Of a DNA stretch of 5,317 bases, positions 1 through 5,317 are shown piece after piece. The stretch is from a bacterium (lineage in GTDB: Bacteria; Planctomycetota; UBA1135; UBA2386): assembly GCA_011051855.1 (NCBI GenBank), contig DRKG01000255.1, positions 1 through 5,317 on the forward strand, given 5' to 3'. A program made the position numbers and the translations under genes. The notes under the pieces were generated by a model, which searched no databases, had not been told where the DNA came from, and saw only the letters and a list, made by a program, of their open reading frames with translations. Each line of letters begins with the position of its first letter. Position 1 is the stretch's first letter.

Positions 1-51
1 CTGAGTCCGGGCATCGCCGCGCGAGCGGTGATCCGGACGACACGTACCTGA
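1..51 (+). CDS. C-terminal end of an upstream gene (partial)
   Basis: Frame 1 is open from the first base to a TGA at 49-51, giving the tail LSPGIAARAVIRTTRT. The last base of this stop is the first base of the ATG of the MoxR-type ATPase gene (TGATG). This is the same kind of junction that links the next genes, so a further operon member probably ends here. Sixteen codons are too few to identify the protein. The ATPase frame is also open back to the window edge, so the alternative is that the ATPase starts further left and this frame is incidental. Confidence 0.5.
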   Translation: MSPGIAARAVIRTTRT

Positions 52-1484
52 TGCAAGACCCTGTTGACCTCGCGGCTGCGCCCCGCCTACGCAGCCCCCT
101 CGAACGCCTCGGACTCGTCGGCATGGCCGCGATCGAAGCGCCCGTGCTCGCGGCCCTCGCAACCGAGACGCCGCTGTTGCTGATCGGCCCACACGGCACC
201 GCCAAGAGCCTGCTACTGCTGCGCGTGGCGGCAGCACTCGGCCTCGAGTTCCGTCACTACAACGCGAGCCTGCTCAACTTCGACGACCTGGTCGGCTTCC
301 CGCTGCCGGGCCCGGACGGGGACCTGCGCTATGCGCGCACGCCGGCGGCGATCTGGGGCGCCGGCGCCGTCTTCTTCGACGAGATCAGCCGCTGTCGGCC
401 CGATGTCCAGAACAAGCTGTTCCCGATCCTTCACGAACGGCGCGTGCAGGGATTGCCGCTCGACGGCCTGCGGCACCGTTGGGCAGCGATGAATCCGCCG
501 GTCGGCAGCGGCGAGGTCGGCGGCGGCGGCGACCTCGACTACCTCGGCTCGGAACCGCTGGACGCGGCACTCGCCGATCGCTTCGGCTTCGTCGTCGAGA
601 TGCCCGCGTGGAGCGACCTGACGCGCGCCCAGCAGCTCAGCGTGATCCAGGCCGAAGACGCGCCCATCGAAGAAGATGCGGCACGGGCGCTGCGCATCGC
701 GATCGACGACGTGCGCGGCAAGCTCGCCGCCCAATCCCCCGATCGCACGGCGGCGATCGCCGACTACGTCCACGCGATCACCGGCCTGCTGGCGCAAGCG
801 GGTCTCCCGACGAGCCCCCGCCGCGCCAACATGCTGTGGCGCGGCGCGCGCGCGGTGCTGGCCGCGCAGCGGGTGCTCGATCCGTGCGCCCCGATCGGCG
901 ACGCGCTGCTCGCCGCCGTCTGCAGCGGCCTGCCGCAGCGGGCCGAAGGCGTGCCCGTGTCGCACGCGAAGGTGCTCGCGGCACACCGCGAAGCACTGCA
1001 TACGATCACGCTCGAAGCGGACGACCCGCTGCGCGAAATCCTCTCAGCCGAGGCGCCGTTGGATCGGCTGCGACTCGCGCTGCGCGCCGACGCACTCCCG
1101 GACGCCGAGTTCGCCAACATCGTCACCGACGTGCTGAACCAACTGGCGCCCGGCGCCCGCGAGTCCGCCATCGCGCACCTGTTCGCAACTGGTGCGGCAG
1201 GGCGCCTGCACGCTGCGGTCGCGTCCGAGCTGTCGGTGGACTACAGCCAGTTCGCCAGTCCACTTCACTTCATCGACGACGTGCGCACCGACAGCGCGCG
1301 TTTCGCGGTCTGGAGCCGTATCAGGGATCTGCTGGCAACGCTCGATCCCGACGACCAGTGCGACAACTTGCTGGCCAACACCATCGCGTCGCTCTACGAG
1401 AACGATCAGTTCGCGCGGCCAGAGGACGCCGAGCAGGCTTTTTCGGCCTTCCAAGAAACCTGGCTCCTGTTGAGGGCGTCATGA
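51..1484 (+). CDS. MoxR-type AAA+ ATPase
   Basis: This is a cytoplasmic AAA+ ATPase of the MoxR/AAA_5 type, a 477-residue protein expected to form a ring that uses ATP hydrolysis to remodel or activate target proteins. The Walker A motif is GPHGTAKS (residues 46-53, Lys52). Walker B is VFFDE (107-111), followed by ISR as in MoxR proteins. Sensor 1 is Asn148 in AAMNPP. The arginine finger is probably Arg177 in ALADRF, and the sensor 2 region is SPRRAN (255-260). All catalytic positions look intact. Residues from roughly 320 to 477 go beyond the usual MoxR core and match no domain I recognise. No clear Shine-Dalgarno precedes the ATG, but the TGATG overlap with the upstream frame supports this start; no in-frame ATG, GTG or TTG lies further left in the window. 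The gene overlaps the next one by four bases (ATGA). MoxR ATPases typically pair with a vWA protein, and one is encoded two genes downstream. Confidence 0.93.
   Translation: MQDPVDLAAAPRLRSPLERLGLVGMAAIEAPVLAALATETPLLLIGPHGTAKSLLLLRVAAALGLEFRHYNASLLNFDDLVGFPLPGPDGDLRYARTPAAIWGAGAVFFDEISRCRPDVQNKLFPILHERRVQGLPLDGLRHRWAAMNPPVGSGEVGGGGDLDYLGSEPLDAALADRFGFVVEMPAWSDLTRAQQLSVIQAEDAPIEEDAARALRIAIDDVRGKLAAQSPDRTAAIADYVHAITGLLAQAGLPTSPRRANMLWRGARAVLAAQRVLDPCAPIGDALLAAVCSGLPQRAEGVPVSHAKVLAAHREALHTITLEADDPLREILSAEAPLDRLRLALRADALPDAEFANIVTDVLNQLAPGARESAIAHLFATGAAGRLHAAVASELSVDYSQFASPLHFIDDVRTDSARFAVWSRIRDLLATLDPDDQCDNLLANTIASLYENDQFARPEDAEQAFSAFQETWLLLRAS
1472..1476 (+). promoter_or_regulatory. Ribosome binding site inside the ATPase gene
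   Basis: GAGGG ends four bases before the ATG at 1481. It lies within the last codons of the ATPase gene and decides the start of the middle gene, whose reading frame is otherwise open far upstream (to about 479) in the shadow of the ATPase gene. Confidence 0.6.
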
Positions 1485-2062
1485 GCGCTGCCCCCATACA
1501 AGCTCGCGTGTGCTATGCCGGCTTGCGCACTCTCTCCGACGGGTATGACGCCACCGTGCGCGAGGGCGCCCCGCCGCCACTGTATTCCCCGGACCCGCTC
1601 GGCGACCCGGCACTGTTCGGCACGGCGATCGCATTCCCGCTGAGTACGGACGAATCACGCCTGTCACCGAGCAAGCTGCTGCGGCTCGTGGAACCCGATT
1701 TCAAACCACGGCGGATTGTCGTGCGCGAGGCGCGGCTCGTGGAACTCATCAACCAGCGGGCACGGGAGCTTCCTCTGCCAGCCGCGTGCCCGATCCTTCA
1801 CAACATGCGGAACCCGGTGCCGTGTCAGGCCGACCTGCTCACGCGGCTCACGGTGTTCACGAAGTGCACCAACTCGGTCTGGCTACTCCGGCGCGCGCCG
1901 TCGTTGGCGCACCTCGCGGACATCACGCGCCCCCTCCAGATCGTGCTGCCGGTGCCACCAGGATTCGGCAAGGCGCTGGTGCCCCGCTCGTTCCGCAGAA
2001 AGGCGCGGGCACCCCGGAACGAGACAACTCCGGGCGGCGACAAAGTGGGAGGGTTGCAATGA
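1481..2062 (+). CDS. Unrecognised 193-residue protein between MoxR ATPase and vWA gene
   Basis: I do not recognise this protein. It is predicted to be soluble, with no signal peptide or membrane segment. Visible features are a proline-rich stretch near residues 30-43 (APPPLYSPDPLGDP), a basic region around 75-95 with a probable helix, four cysteines (11, 103, 115, 129), the segment NMRNPVPCQADLL near 108-120, and a very basic, probably disordered tail from about residue 170. The ATG at 1481 was chosen because it has a Shine-Dalgarno and makes an ATGA overlap with the ATPase gene. The same frame is open upstream, but only as an arginine-rich shadow. The gene ends in another ATGA overlap with the metallopeptidase-vWA gene. 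Its position between an AAA+ ATPase and its likely vWA partner suggests an adaptor, regulator or substrate of that pair; this is inferred from context only. Confidence 0.85.
   Translation: MSAAPIQARVCYAGLRTLSDGYDATVREGAPPPLYSPDPLGDPALFGTAIAFPLSTDESRLSPSKLLRLVEPDFKPRRIVVREARLVELINQRARELPLPAACPILHNMRNPVPCQADLLTRLTVFTKCTNSVWLLRRAPSLAHLADITRPLQIVLPVPPGFGKALVPRSFRRKARAPRNETTPGGDKVGGLQ
2047..2053 (+). promoter_or_regulatory. Ribosome binding site for the metallopeptidase-vWA gene
   Basis: GGGAGGG lies five bases before the ATG at 2059, within the end of the preceding gene. It fixes the start of the vWA gene at 2059 although the frame is open well upstream (to about 1786). Confidence 0.65.
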
Positions 2063-3507
2063 GCGCCGACCTCGCGACCCGCATCCTCGACGGGTTTCCC
2101 AATAGCAACTACTCGCTCGCCGCATTCCTGCGGCTGTGCGATGTCACCGAGACCGACACGGTCCCCACCGCTGCCGTGACCTGCGGCCGGCAACCCCGCC
2201 TGCTGCTGAACCCGGCCTTCATCGCCGAGCACGCTCCGACGCCGCAGAAGCTGCTGGCATTGGTCATGCACGAGCTGCACCACGTGCTCCTCGGCCACAC
2301 GACGCGGCTGCGCGGCACGACGCCGCTCGACAACTTCGTGTTCGACGCCGTCATCAACGGGCTGGTGTGTCGCATGTTCCCCAGACCCGAGTTCACGTCA
2401 CTGTTCACCGACTACTACGGCGACAGCGACTTCCCGGCATGCCTGCTGGCTCCACCGCCGGATTGGCGCTGGGCACCAACCCGTCCGGCACCAGGCGTCC
2501 GGCAACTGCCGGACAGCCTGAGGTGGAAGGCCGCCGCCGTGCACTCCGCGCTCTATTCGGAAGGCGGCGCGAGCTACCGGGAGGTGCGAGAGCTGCTGGT
2601 CCAGAGGTTCGCCAAGAAGGCCCGTCAAAGATCCTGCGGCGTCGAGGACCTGCTGCACGACGTCCCCCTGCTCGGCAGCCACGGCGATGGCGAACGGGAC
2701 GACGGCGATCGCCTGCACGAGCAGGTCGCGTCCGGCCCGATGCTCGACGTGCTGCGGGCGTCGCTCGACGACTGGCCGTCTCTACCGGAACCGCTGCGCG
2801 GCGAGTCGCCGCTGCTGACCCTCGATCTCACGGCACCGACCCCACGCGGCGTGCGGTCCCTCCGCACGGAGCTACGTCGACTGATCGAGCGCGTCGCCGA
2901 CACACACTGCGGCGAAGGCGGCCGGCGACGCGTGCGCACGGCCACGTGCGAGGGCCTGACCCCGCAGCCGTCGCTCGCACGCCGTTCGCTGGTGCAGCGC
3001 GCGCTCGGCCACACCCCGCTGCTGTACCCATCCGCCGTGCCGCACCGCCGCCTGGTGCCGGCAGGTATGCGCGCCCACGTCTACATCGACGTCTCCGCCA
3101 GCATGAACCCCTGGCTGCGCACGGTGTTCGCCGCCGTCAACGACTGTCGCGAATGCGTCTATCCGCTCCTGCACACCTTCTCTACCGAAGTCGCCGACGC
3201 GACGCTGCCCGAGCTACGCGCCGGCCGCTACCGAACGACGCGCGGCACCGACTTCGCATGCGTCGCCGAGCACATCGCAGCCCACCGCGTGCGCCGCGCC
3301 GTGGTCATCACCGACGGCTACGTCGGCAGCCTGACCCCGGCGCAACGACAAGCCGTCGCCGACACCGTGCTCGGCGTAGCCTACGTCGGCGCCGAGCACC
3401 ACGAATCGGAACTCGCCCCGGTGACAGACATCAGCGTGGTCATCGGGGTGGAAGGAATGGAGCGGGTGATCGGGATCGAACCGACGACATTCAGCTTGGG
3501 AAGCTGA
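2059..3507 (+). CDS. Metallopeptidase-like / vWA-like protein (DUF2201 architecture)
   Basis: This 482-residue cytoplasmic protein has two recognisable parts. The N-terminal part carries HELHHVLLGH (71-80), which contains a HExxH zinc motif (His71, Glu72, His75) and a further histidine at 80. It is followed by FDAVING, with Asp96 and Asn100 at positions typical of the DUF2201_N putative metallopeptidase domain. A variable, charged middle region follows (about 210-330). The C-terminal part is vWA-like with a complete MIDAS: DVSAS (Asp344, Ser346, Ser348), Thr397 in RGTD, and Asp419 in ITDG. The family's partner is usually a MoxR AAA+ ATPase, encoded here two genes upstream; the vWA part would bind the ATPase or its targets through a metal ion. 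Actual proteolysis is not established. The start has a good Shine-Dalgarno and an ATGA overlap. The last 16 codons (Met467-Ser482) are antisense to a tRNA-Gly gene and are not a conserved protein tail; the native domain probably ends near VVIGVEG. Confidence 0.9.
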   Translation: MSADLATRILDGFPNSNYSLAAFLRLCDVTETDTVPTAAVTCGRQPRLLLNPAFIAEHAPTPQKLLALVMHELHHVLLGHTTRLRGTTPLDNFVFDAVINGLVCRMFPRPEFTSLFTDYYGDSDFPACLLAPPPDWRWAPTRPAPGVRQLPDSLRWKAAAVHSALYSEGGASYREVRELLVQRFAKKARQRSCGVEDLLHDVPLLGSHGDGERDDGDRLHEQVASGPMLDVLRASLDDWPSLPEPLRGESPLLTLDLTAPTPRGVRSLRTELRRLIERVADTHCGEGGRRRVRTATCEGLTPQPSLARRSLVQRALGHTPLLYPSAVPHRRLVPAGMRAHVYIDVSASMNPWLRTVFAAVNDCRECVYPLLHTFSTEVADATLPELRAGRYRTTRGTDFACVAEHIAAHRVRRAVVITDGYVGSLTPAQRQAVADTVLGVAYVGAEHHESELAPVTDISVVIGVEGMERVIGIEPTTFSLGS

Positions 3508-3532
3508 CGTTCTACCACTGAACTACACCCGC
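3458..3532 (-). tRNA. tRNA-Gly (anticodon CCC)
   Basis: The minus strand folds as a complete 75-base tRNA including an encoded CCA. The acceptor stem is GCGGGTG paired perfectly with CACCCGC, followed by discriminator T and CCA. The D arm is GTTC/GAAC around AGTGGTA. The anticodon stem TCAGC/GCTGA encloses the loop TTCCCAA, so the anticodon is CCC (plus strand 3498-3500) and reads the glycine codon GGG. The T arm is GTCGG/CCGAT with one G-U pair around TTCGATC. No intron or mismatch is seen. The 3' half overlaps the end of the convergent metallopeptidase-vWA gene by 50 bases. A promoter lies just upstream. Confidence 0.96.
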
Positions 3533-3547
3533 AGCCGTGGGCCGGCG

Positions 3548-3576
3548 ATCGTGACGCTGTGGGTTGTCGGTGTCAA
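3548..3576 (-). promoter_or_regulatory. Probable promoter of tRNA-Gly
   Basis: Reading the minus strand, a perfect -35 box TTGACA (3576-3571) is followed after exactly 17 bases by CACGAT (3553-3548), which matches three of six positions of the -10 consensus, including the A and final T. Transcription would begin near 3541, about nine bases before the mature tRNA 5' end. Position and spacing suit a tRNA promoter; the weak -10 is the main doubt. Confidence 0.5.
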
Positions 3577-3581
3577 CCCGC
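3559..3581. repeat. Inverted repeat overlapping the tRNA promoter -35 box
   Basis: GTGGGTTG pairs with CAACCCGC (one G-T pair) around a seven-base loop TCGGTGT. It lies between the secreted-protein gene and the tRNA and covers the -35 box. No run of T follows on either strand, so it is not a standard intrinsic terminator. It could be a weak transcript hairpin or simply the by-product of the promoter sequence. Confidence 0.35.
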
Positions 3582-3595
3582 CGCTGCGGATGCCG

Positions 3596-4675
3596 CTACT
3601 GGTGTTCGAAGCGGACGACGTAGGACATGGCGGCGGCGACGCTGCCGGTGGCGGACTGGGGGTGCCCTTCGATGAGCGCCATGTCGAGGGTCGGGATGCT
3701 GGCGGCGACGGTCCATTCGACGGCGTTGCTGGTGGCCATCTGGCTCCAATCGAGCCACTGTGTGGTCATGGTGAACCCGAGCACGGCGGGGTCGGGTGCG
3801 ACCTTGAACTCGATGTCGGCGCGGCCACCGCGTTCGGGAAGCGCAGGGTCGGGGAGGAACACGGTGGGCGTCAACACGTCGAGCGTCGACAGGAACAGTT
3901 CGCAGCCGGGCTGGGCGTTGAAGCCGAGCAGCGACAGCGGAGTGCCGATCGGGCTCCTGCTGCCGTGGGCGGCGAGCGCGAGGCCGTAGGGACTACCAAA
4001 GGCGAAGAACTGCGCGTAGCCGCCGGGAATCAGCGAGCGCGAAGCGACGAAGCTCCAACTCGACTGGCTGCCGCCGTAGGCTCCGCAGCCGCCACCGAGG
4101 TCGACGGTCGTGCCGGAAACATCCTCGAACGCCGCGTCCGCCATCCACCAGTGCAGTTCCTGCCCCGAAACCGGAGTGCCGACCATGTCGATGCAAAGGG
4201 TTCCGCCGGCGTAGTGGAACGGAGTCGTCAACGCGATGCGAACCGTGTTGTCCGCGTCCCAGGCGACGTTGGGGCCGACCTCGGGCGGTGACGTCGGAAT
4301 CGTGACGGTGCCGCTGAACTCCGGCCCGGATGCCGTCGCAGCACCGACGTTCTGACTGAACGTCGCCGAACTCTCGAGTGGCGTGTTCGGCGAAATCGAC
4401 AGATCGACGGTCATCTGGATGGCGCCGCCGACGTAGGTCTCGTCGGCCGCCGAGCGACGAAACTCGATCGCCAGGATGTCCTGCCCCACCAGCGATGCGA
4501 GATGGCTGGCTCCGATCAGCACCTGGTGGCGGAACGGCGAGGTCGCACCGGGCAGGGCGCAGAAGCGCAGCGCGTCGGCCGTCGCATTGGCCGCCGGCAC
4601 GACCGTCAGGCTTTGGCCGACGATCGTGGCACCCGTGAGAAGCACTGCGGCAAGACTGGTGGTAGTGGTTTGCAT
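3596..4675 (-). CDS. Predicted secreted beta-rich protein, function unknown
   Basis: This 359-residue protein has an N-terminal hydrophobic segment, LAAVLLTGATIVG (about 8-20), that looks like a signal peptide, with cleavage possible near IVG/QS. The stretch before it lacks the usual lysine or arginine. The rest is rich in Gly, Ala, Ser, Thr and Pro with alternating hydrophobic residues, as in beta-sandwich secreted proteins, and has only a few cysteines. There is no further membrane segment and no catalytic motif I can identify. A stretch near residues 225-275 (FAFGSPYG, then PIGTPLSLLGFNAQPG) resembles a C-terminal module I associate with exported planctomycete proteins; that resemblance is from memory, not a search. 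The ATG at 4675 has no Shine-Dalgarno, but it directly precedes the signal-like segment. It lies 28 bp downstream of the small beta protein gene on the same strand, so co-transcription is likely. Stop is TAG. Confidence 0.85.
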   Translation of the reverse strand: MQTTTTSLAAVLLTGATIVGQSLTVVPAANATADALRFCALPGATSPFRHQVLIGASHLASLVGQDILAIEFRRSAADETYVGGAIQMTVDLSISPNTPLESSATFSQNVGAATASGPEFSGTVTIPTSPPEVGPNVAWDADNTVRIALTTPFHYAGGTLCIDMVGTPVSGQELHWWMADAAFEDVSGTTVDLGGGCGAYGGSQSSWSFVASRSLIPGGYAQFFAFGSPYGLALAAHGSRSPIGTPLSLLGFNAQPGCELFLSTLDVLTPTVFLPDPALPERGGRADIEFKVAPDPAVLGFTMTTQWLDWSQMATSNAVEWTVAASIPTLDMALIEGHPQSATGSVAAAMSYVVRFEHQ

Positions 4676-4679
4676 GGCG

Positions 4680-4701
4680 TCAGGCTCGAGTCAGGTTCGA
4701 G
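4680..4701. repeat. Two tandem 11-bp repeats
   Basis: TCAGGCTCGAG (4680-4690) is followed directly by TCAGGTTCGAG (4691-4701), differing at one base. The pair fills most of the 28-bp gap between two minus-strand genes, where the ribosome binding site of the secreted-protein gene would be expected. A local duplication is the simplest explanation. Confidence 0.6.
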
Positions 4702-4703
4702 GG

Positions 4704-4964
4704 TTACGGAGAGGTGGAGACGATCTCGACGAGCACGGTCTTCTTGGCAAGGCCCTTGCCGACCGAAACGGCGACGACCATGCCTCCGGTTGCTCCCGAG
4801 GGGACGGGAAAGGTGACCTTGCCGCCGGCGGGCACCGGGAACGATTGCACATCGGGGCCGCCGAGCGAGACTTCGATCGAAGTGATCCCGGAGCCGACCT
4901 CGACCGTGATGGTGCCGCCGACTTGCGCCGTTGCCGGTGCGCGGATCTTGCCCGACCCCTGCAT
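4704..4964 (-). CDS. Small 86-residue beta-rich protein, function unknown
   Basis: I do not recognise this protein. It has no signal peptide or membrane segment and no cysteine. Its alternating hydrophobic and small residues (GGTITVEVG near 15-23, ITSIEVSLGG after it, and AGGKVTFPVP near 43-52) suggest a single small beta-sandwich or Ig-like fold. The start at 4964 is well supported: a consensus AGGAGG lies seven bases upstream, and the ATG shares one base with the stop of the preceding gene (TGATG). A longer reading in the same frame back to 5126 would merely overlap the preceding gene. Translational coupling suggests it works with the helical protein encoded before it. The signal-bearing protein gene follows after 28 bp. 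Confidence 0.8.
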   Translation of the reverse strand: MQGSGKIRAPATAQVGGTITVEVGSGITSIEVSLGGPDVQSFPVPAGGKVTFPVPSGATGGMVVAVSVGKGLAKKTVLVEIVSTSP

Positions 4965-5317
4965 CAGCCGACCTCCTGCAGGTCCGACAGCAGATGCCGT
5001 CTGGCTTGGGCCTCGGACGACCTCGATCGCTCGATGACCTGCGCCAGCCAACGCGACAACTGTCGCCGATTCGGCCGGGCCGCGTCGGATAACAACGCTT
5101 CCGCAATGCGATCGGCACCGCGCCACATCATTGCATCCGACTGGTGGCGATTGCCCAGCAACTCCAGGAAGGTCGTGCCCACCGCCATCAACTCTTCGAT
5201 CGGAGCCTGCACCGCCAGGCGCCGGAGTTCGTCCAGTTCCTCACTGCCATCCGGCTGCAGAACTCGCGCGTCATCGCCGCTCCGTGAGCGCCCCACTCCG
5301 GCGAAACAAGCACCCGC
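4964..5317 (-). CDS. Small helical protein, function unknown (5' end uncertain, probably partial)
   Basis: The reading frame is open from the right edge to a TGA at 4966-4964. A GTG at 5296 could start a 110-residue protein, but no ribosome binding site stands at a proper distance and the frame stays open beyond it, so the true start may be outside the window. The sequence is rich in Leu, Ala, Arg and Glu and looks almost wholly alpha-helical, with segments such as EELDELRRLAVQAP, TTFLELLGNRHQ and RIAEALLSDA. It has no signal peptide, membrane segment or catalytic motif that I can see. Its stop overlaps the start of the next gene (TGATG), which supports it as a real, coupled gene. A small cytoplasmic helical partner or adaptor protein is a reasonable guess from composition only. 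Confidence 0.65.
   Translation of the reverse strand, partial: AGACFAGVGRSRSGDDARVLQPDGSEELDELRRLAVQAPIEELMAVGTTFLELLGNRHQSDAMMWRGADRIAEALLSDAARPNRRQLSRWLAQVIERSRSSEAQARRHLLSDLQEVG
4972..4977 (-). promoter_or_regulatory. Consensus ribosome binding site
   Basis: The minus strand reads AGGAGG seven bases before the ATG at 4964, inside the end of the preceding gene. It is the strongest Shine-Dalgarno in the window and fixes the start of the 86-residue protein. Confidence 0.75.

Noticed and set aside
23..40. GAGCGGTGATCCGGACGA resembles the tRNA-Gly 3' end at 3460-3479, in direct orientation
   Set aside because: The match needs two gaps and one mismatch over about 20 bases, and it lies in a coupled reading frame. 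In GC-rich DNA it is most likely chance rather than an attachment-site copy.
213..1001. Minus-strand frame of 262 codons opposite the ATPase gene
   Set aside because: It is antisense to conserved AAA+ motifs and has the Arg/Ala-rich, low-complexity look of a GC-rich shadow frame.
479..1480. Upstream extension of the middle gene's frame to an ATG at 479
   Set aside because: The extension lies wholly inside the ATPase gene and is dominated by arginine and alanine; the ATG at 1481 has a ribosome binding site and an ATGA overlap.
2136..3521. Long plus-strand reading frame of 461 codons, arginine-rich and ending in a peptide like RTDDIQLGKLTFYH
   Set aside because: It is a GC-rich shadow of the metallopeptidase-vWA gene. 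Its ending is the well-known product of reading a tRNA-Gly antisense, and it has no domain motifs.
3508..3595. Possible intrinsic terminator between the two convergent blocks
   Set aside because: The only hairpin there has no following T run on either strand, and most of the stretch is tRNA and its promoter.
3551..4291. Plus-strand frame of 246 codons opposite the secreted-protein gene
   Set aside because: It is an antisense shadow with Gly/Val/Arg-rich composition and no recognisable motif; the minus-strand frame is longer and has a signal-peptide-like start.

Overview
The window is about 5.3 kb of GC-rich bacterial chromosome with two gene blocks that converge on a tRNA gene. A member of the Planctomycetota is the best guess at the host. 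The base composition fits, and the secreted, disulphide-poor, glycine- and alanine-rich beta protein on the minus strand resembles proteins those bacteria often encode. No marker gene in the window settles this, so the assignment is an inference.

Left block, plus strand (1 to about 3507). A tightly packed operon runs left to right. It starts with the last 16 codons of an off-window gene, whose stop overlaps the start of a MoxR-type AAA+ ATPase (51-1484). An unrecognised 193-residue protein follows (1481-2062), then a 482-residue protein (2059-3507). This last protein joins an N-terminal zinc-metallopeptidase-like domain (HELHH) to a C-terminal von Willebrand factor A (vWA)-like domain with a complete MIDAS, the DUF2201 architecture. 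Every junction is a start/stop overlap (TGATG, ATGA, ATGA), which implies translational coupling and a shared complex or pathway. MoxR ATPases commonly work with a vWA partner encoded next door (RavA-ViaA, CbbQ-CbbO, NorQ-NorD, BchI-BchD). The likely scheme is an ATPase that remodels targets, a vWA protein that recruits them and may cleave them, and a small third component of unknown role. The biological target cannot be read from the window.

Junction (about 3458-3581). A complete tRNA-Gly with a CCC anticodon and an encoded CCA end lies on the minus strand, with a plausible sigma-70-like promoter just upstream. Its 3' half is antisense to the last 16 codons of the metallopeptidase-vWA gene, so that protein's predicted tail is simply the tRNA read backwards. 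The 3' end of the tRNA faces the operon, the arrangement expected if the operon sits in an element inserted at a tRNA. No integrase is visible to confirm this.

Right block, minus strand (5317 down to 3596). Three genes run leftwards. The first is a small helical protein, open to the window edge. The second is an 86-residue beta-rich protein coupled to it by TGATG and preceded by a consensus Shine-Dalgarno. The third, 28 bp further on, is a 359-residue predicted secreted protein. None has a function I can recognise. The tRNA lies 63 bp downstream of the third gene on the same strand. No intergenic stretch exceeds 300 bases.
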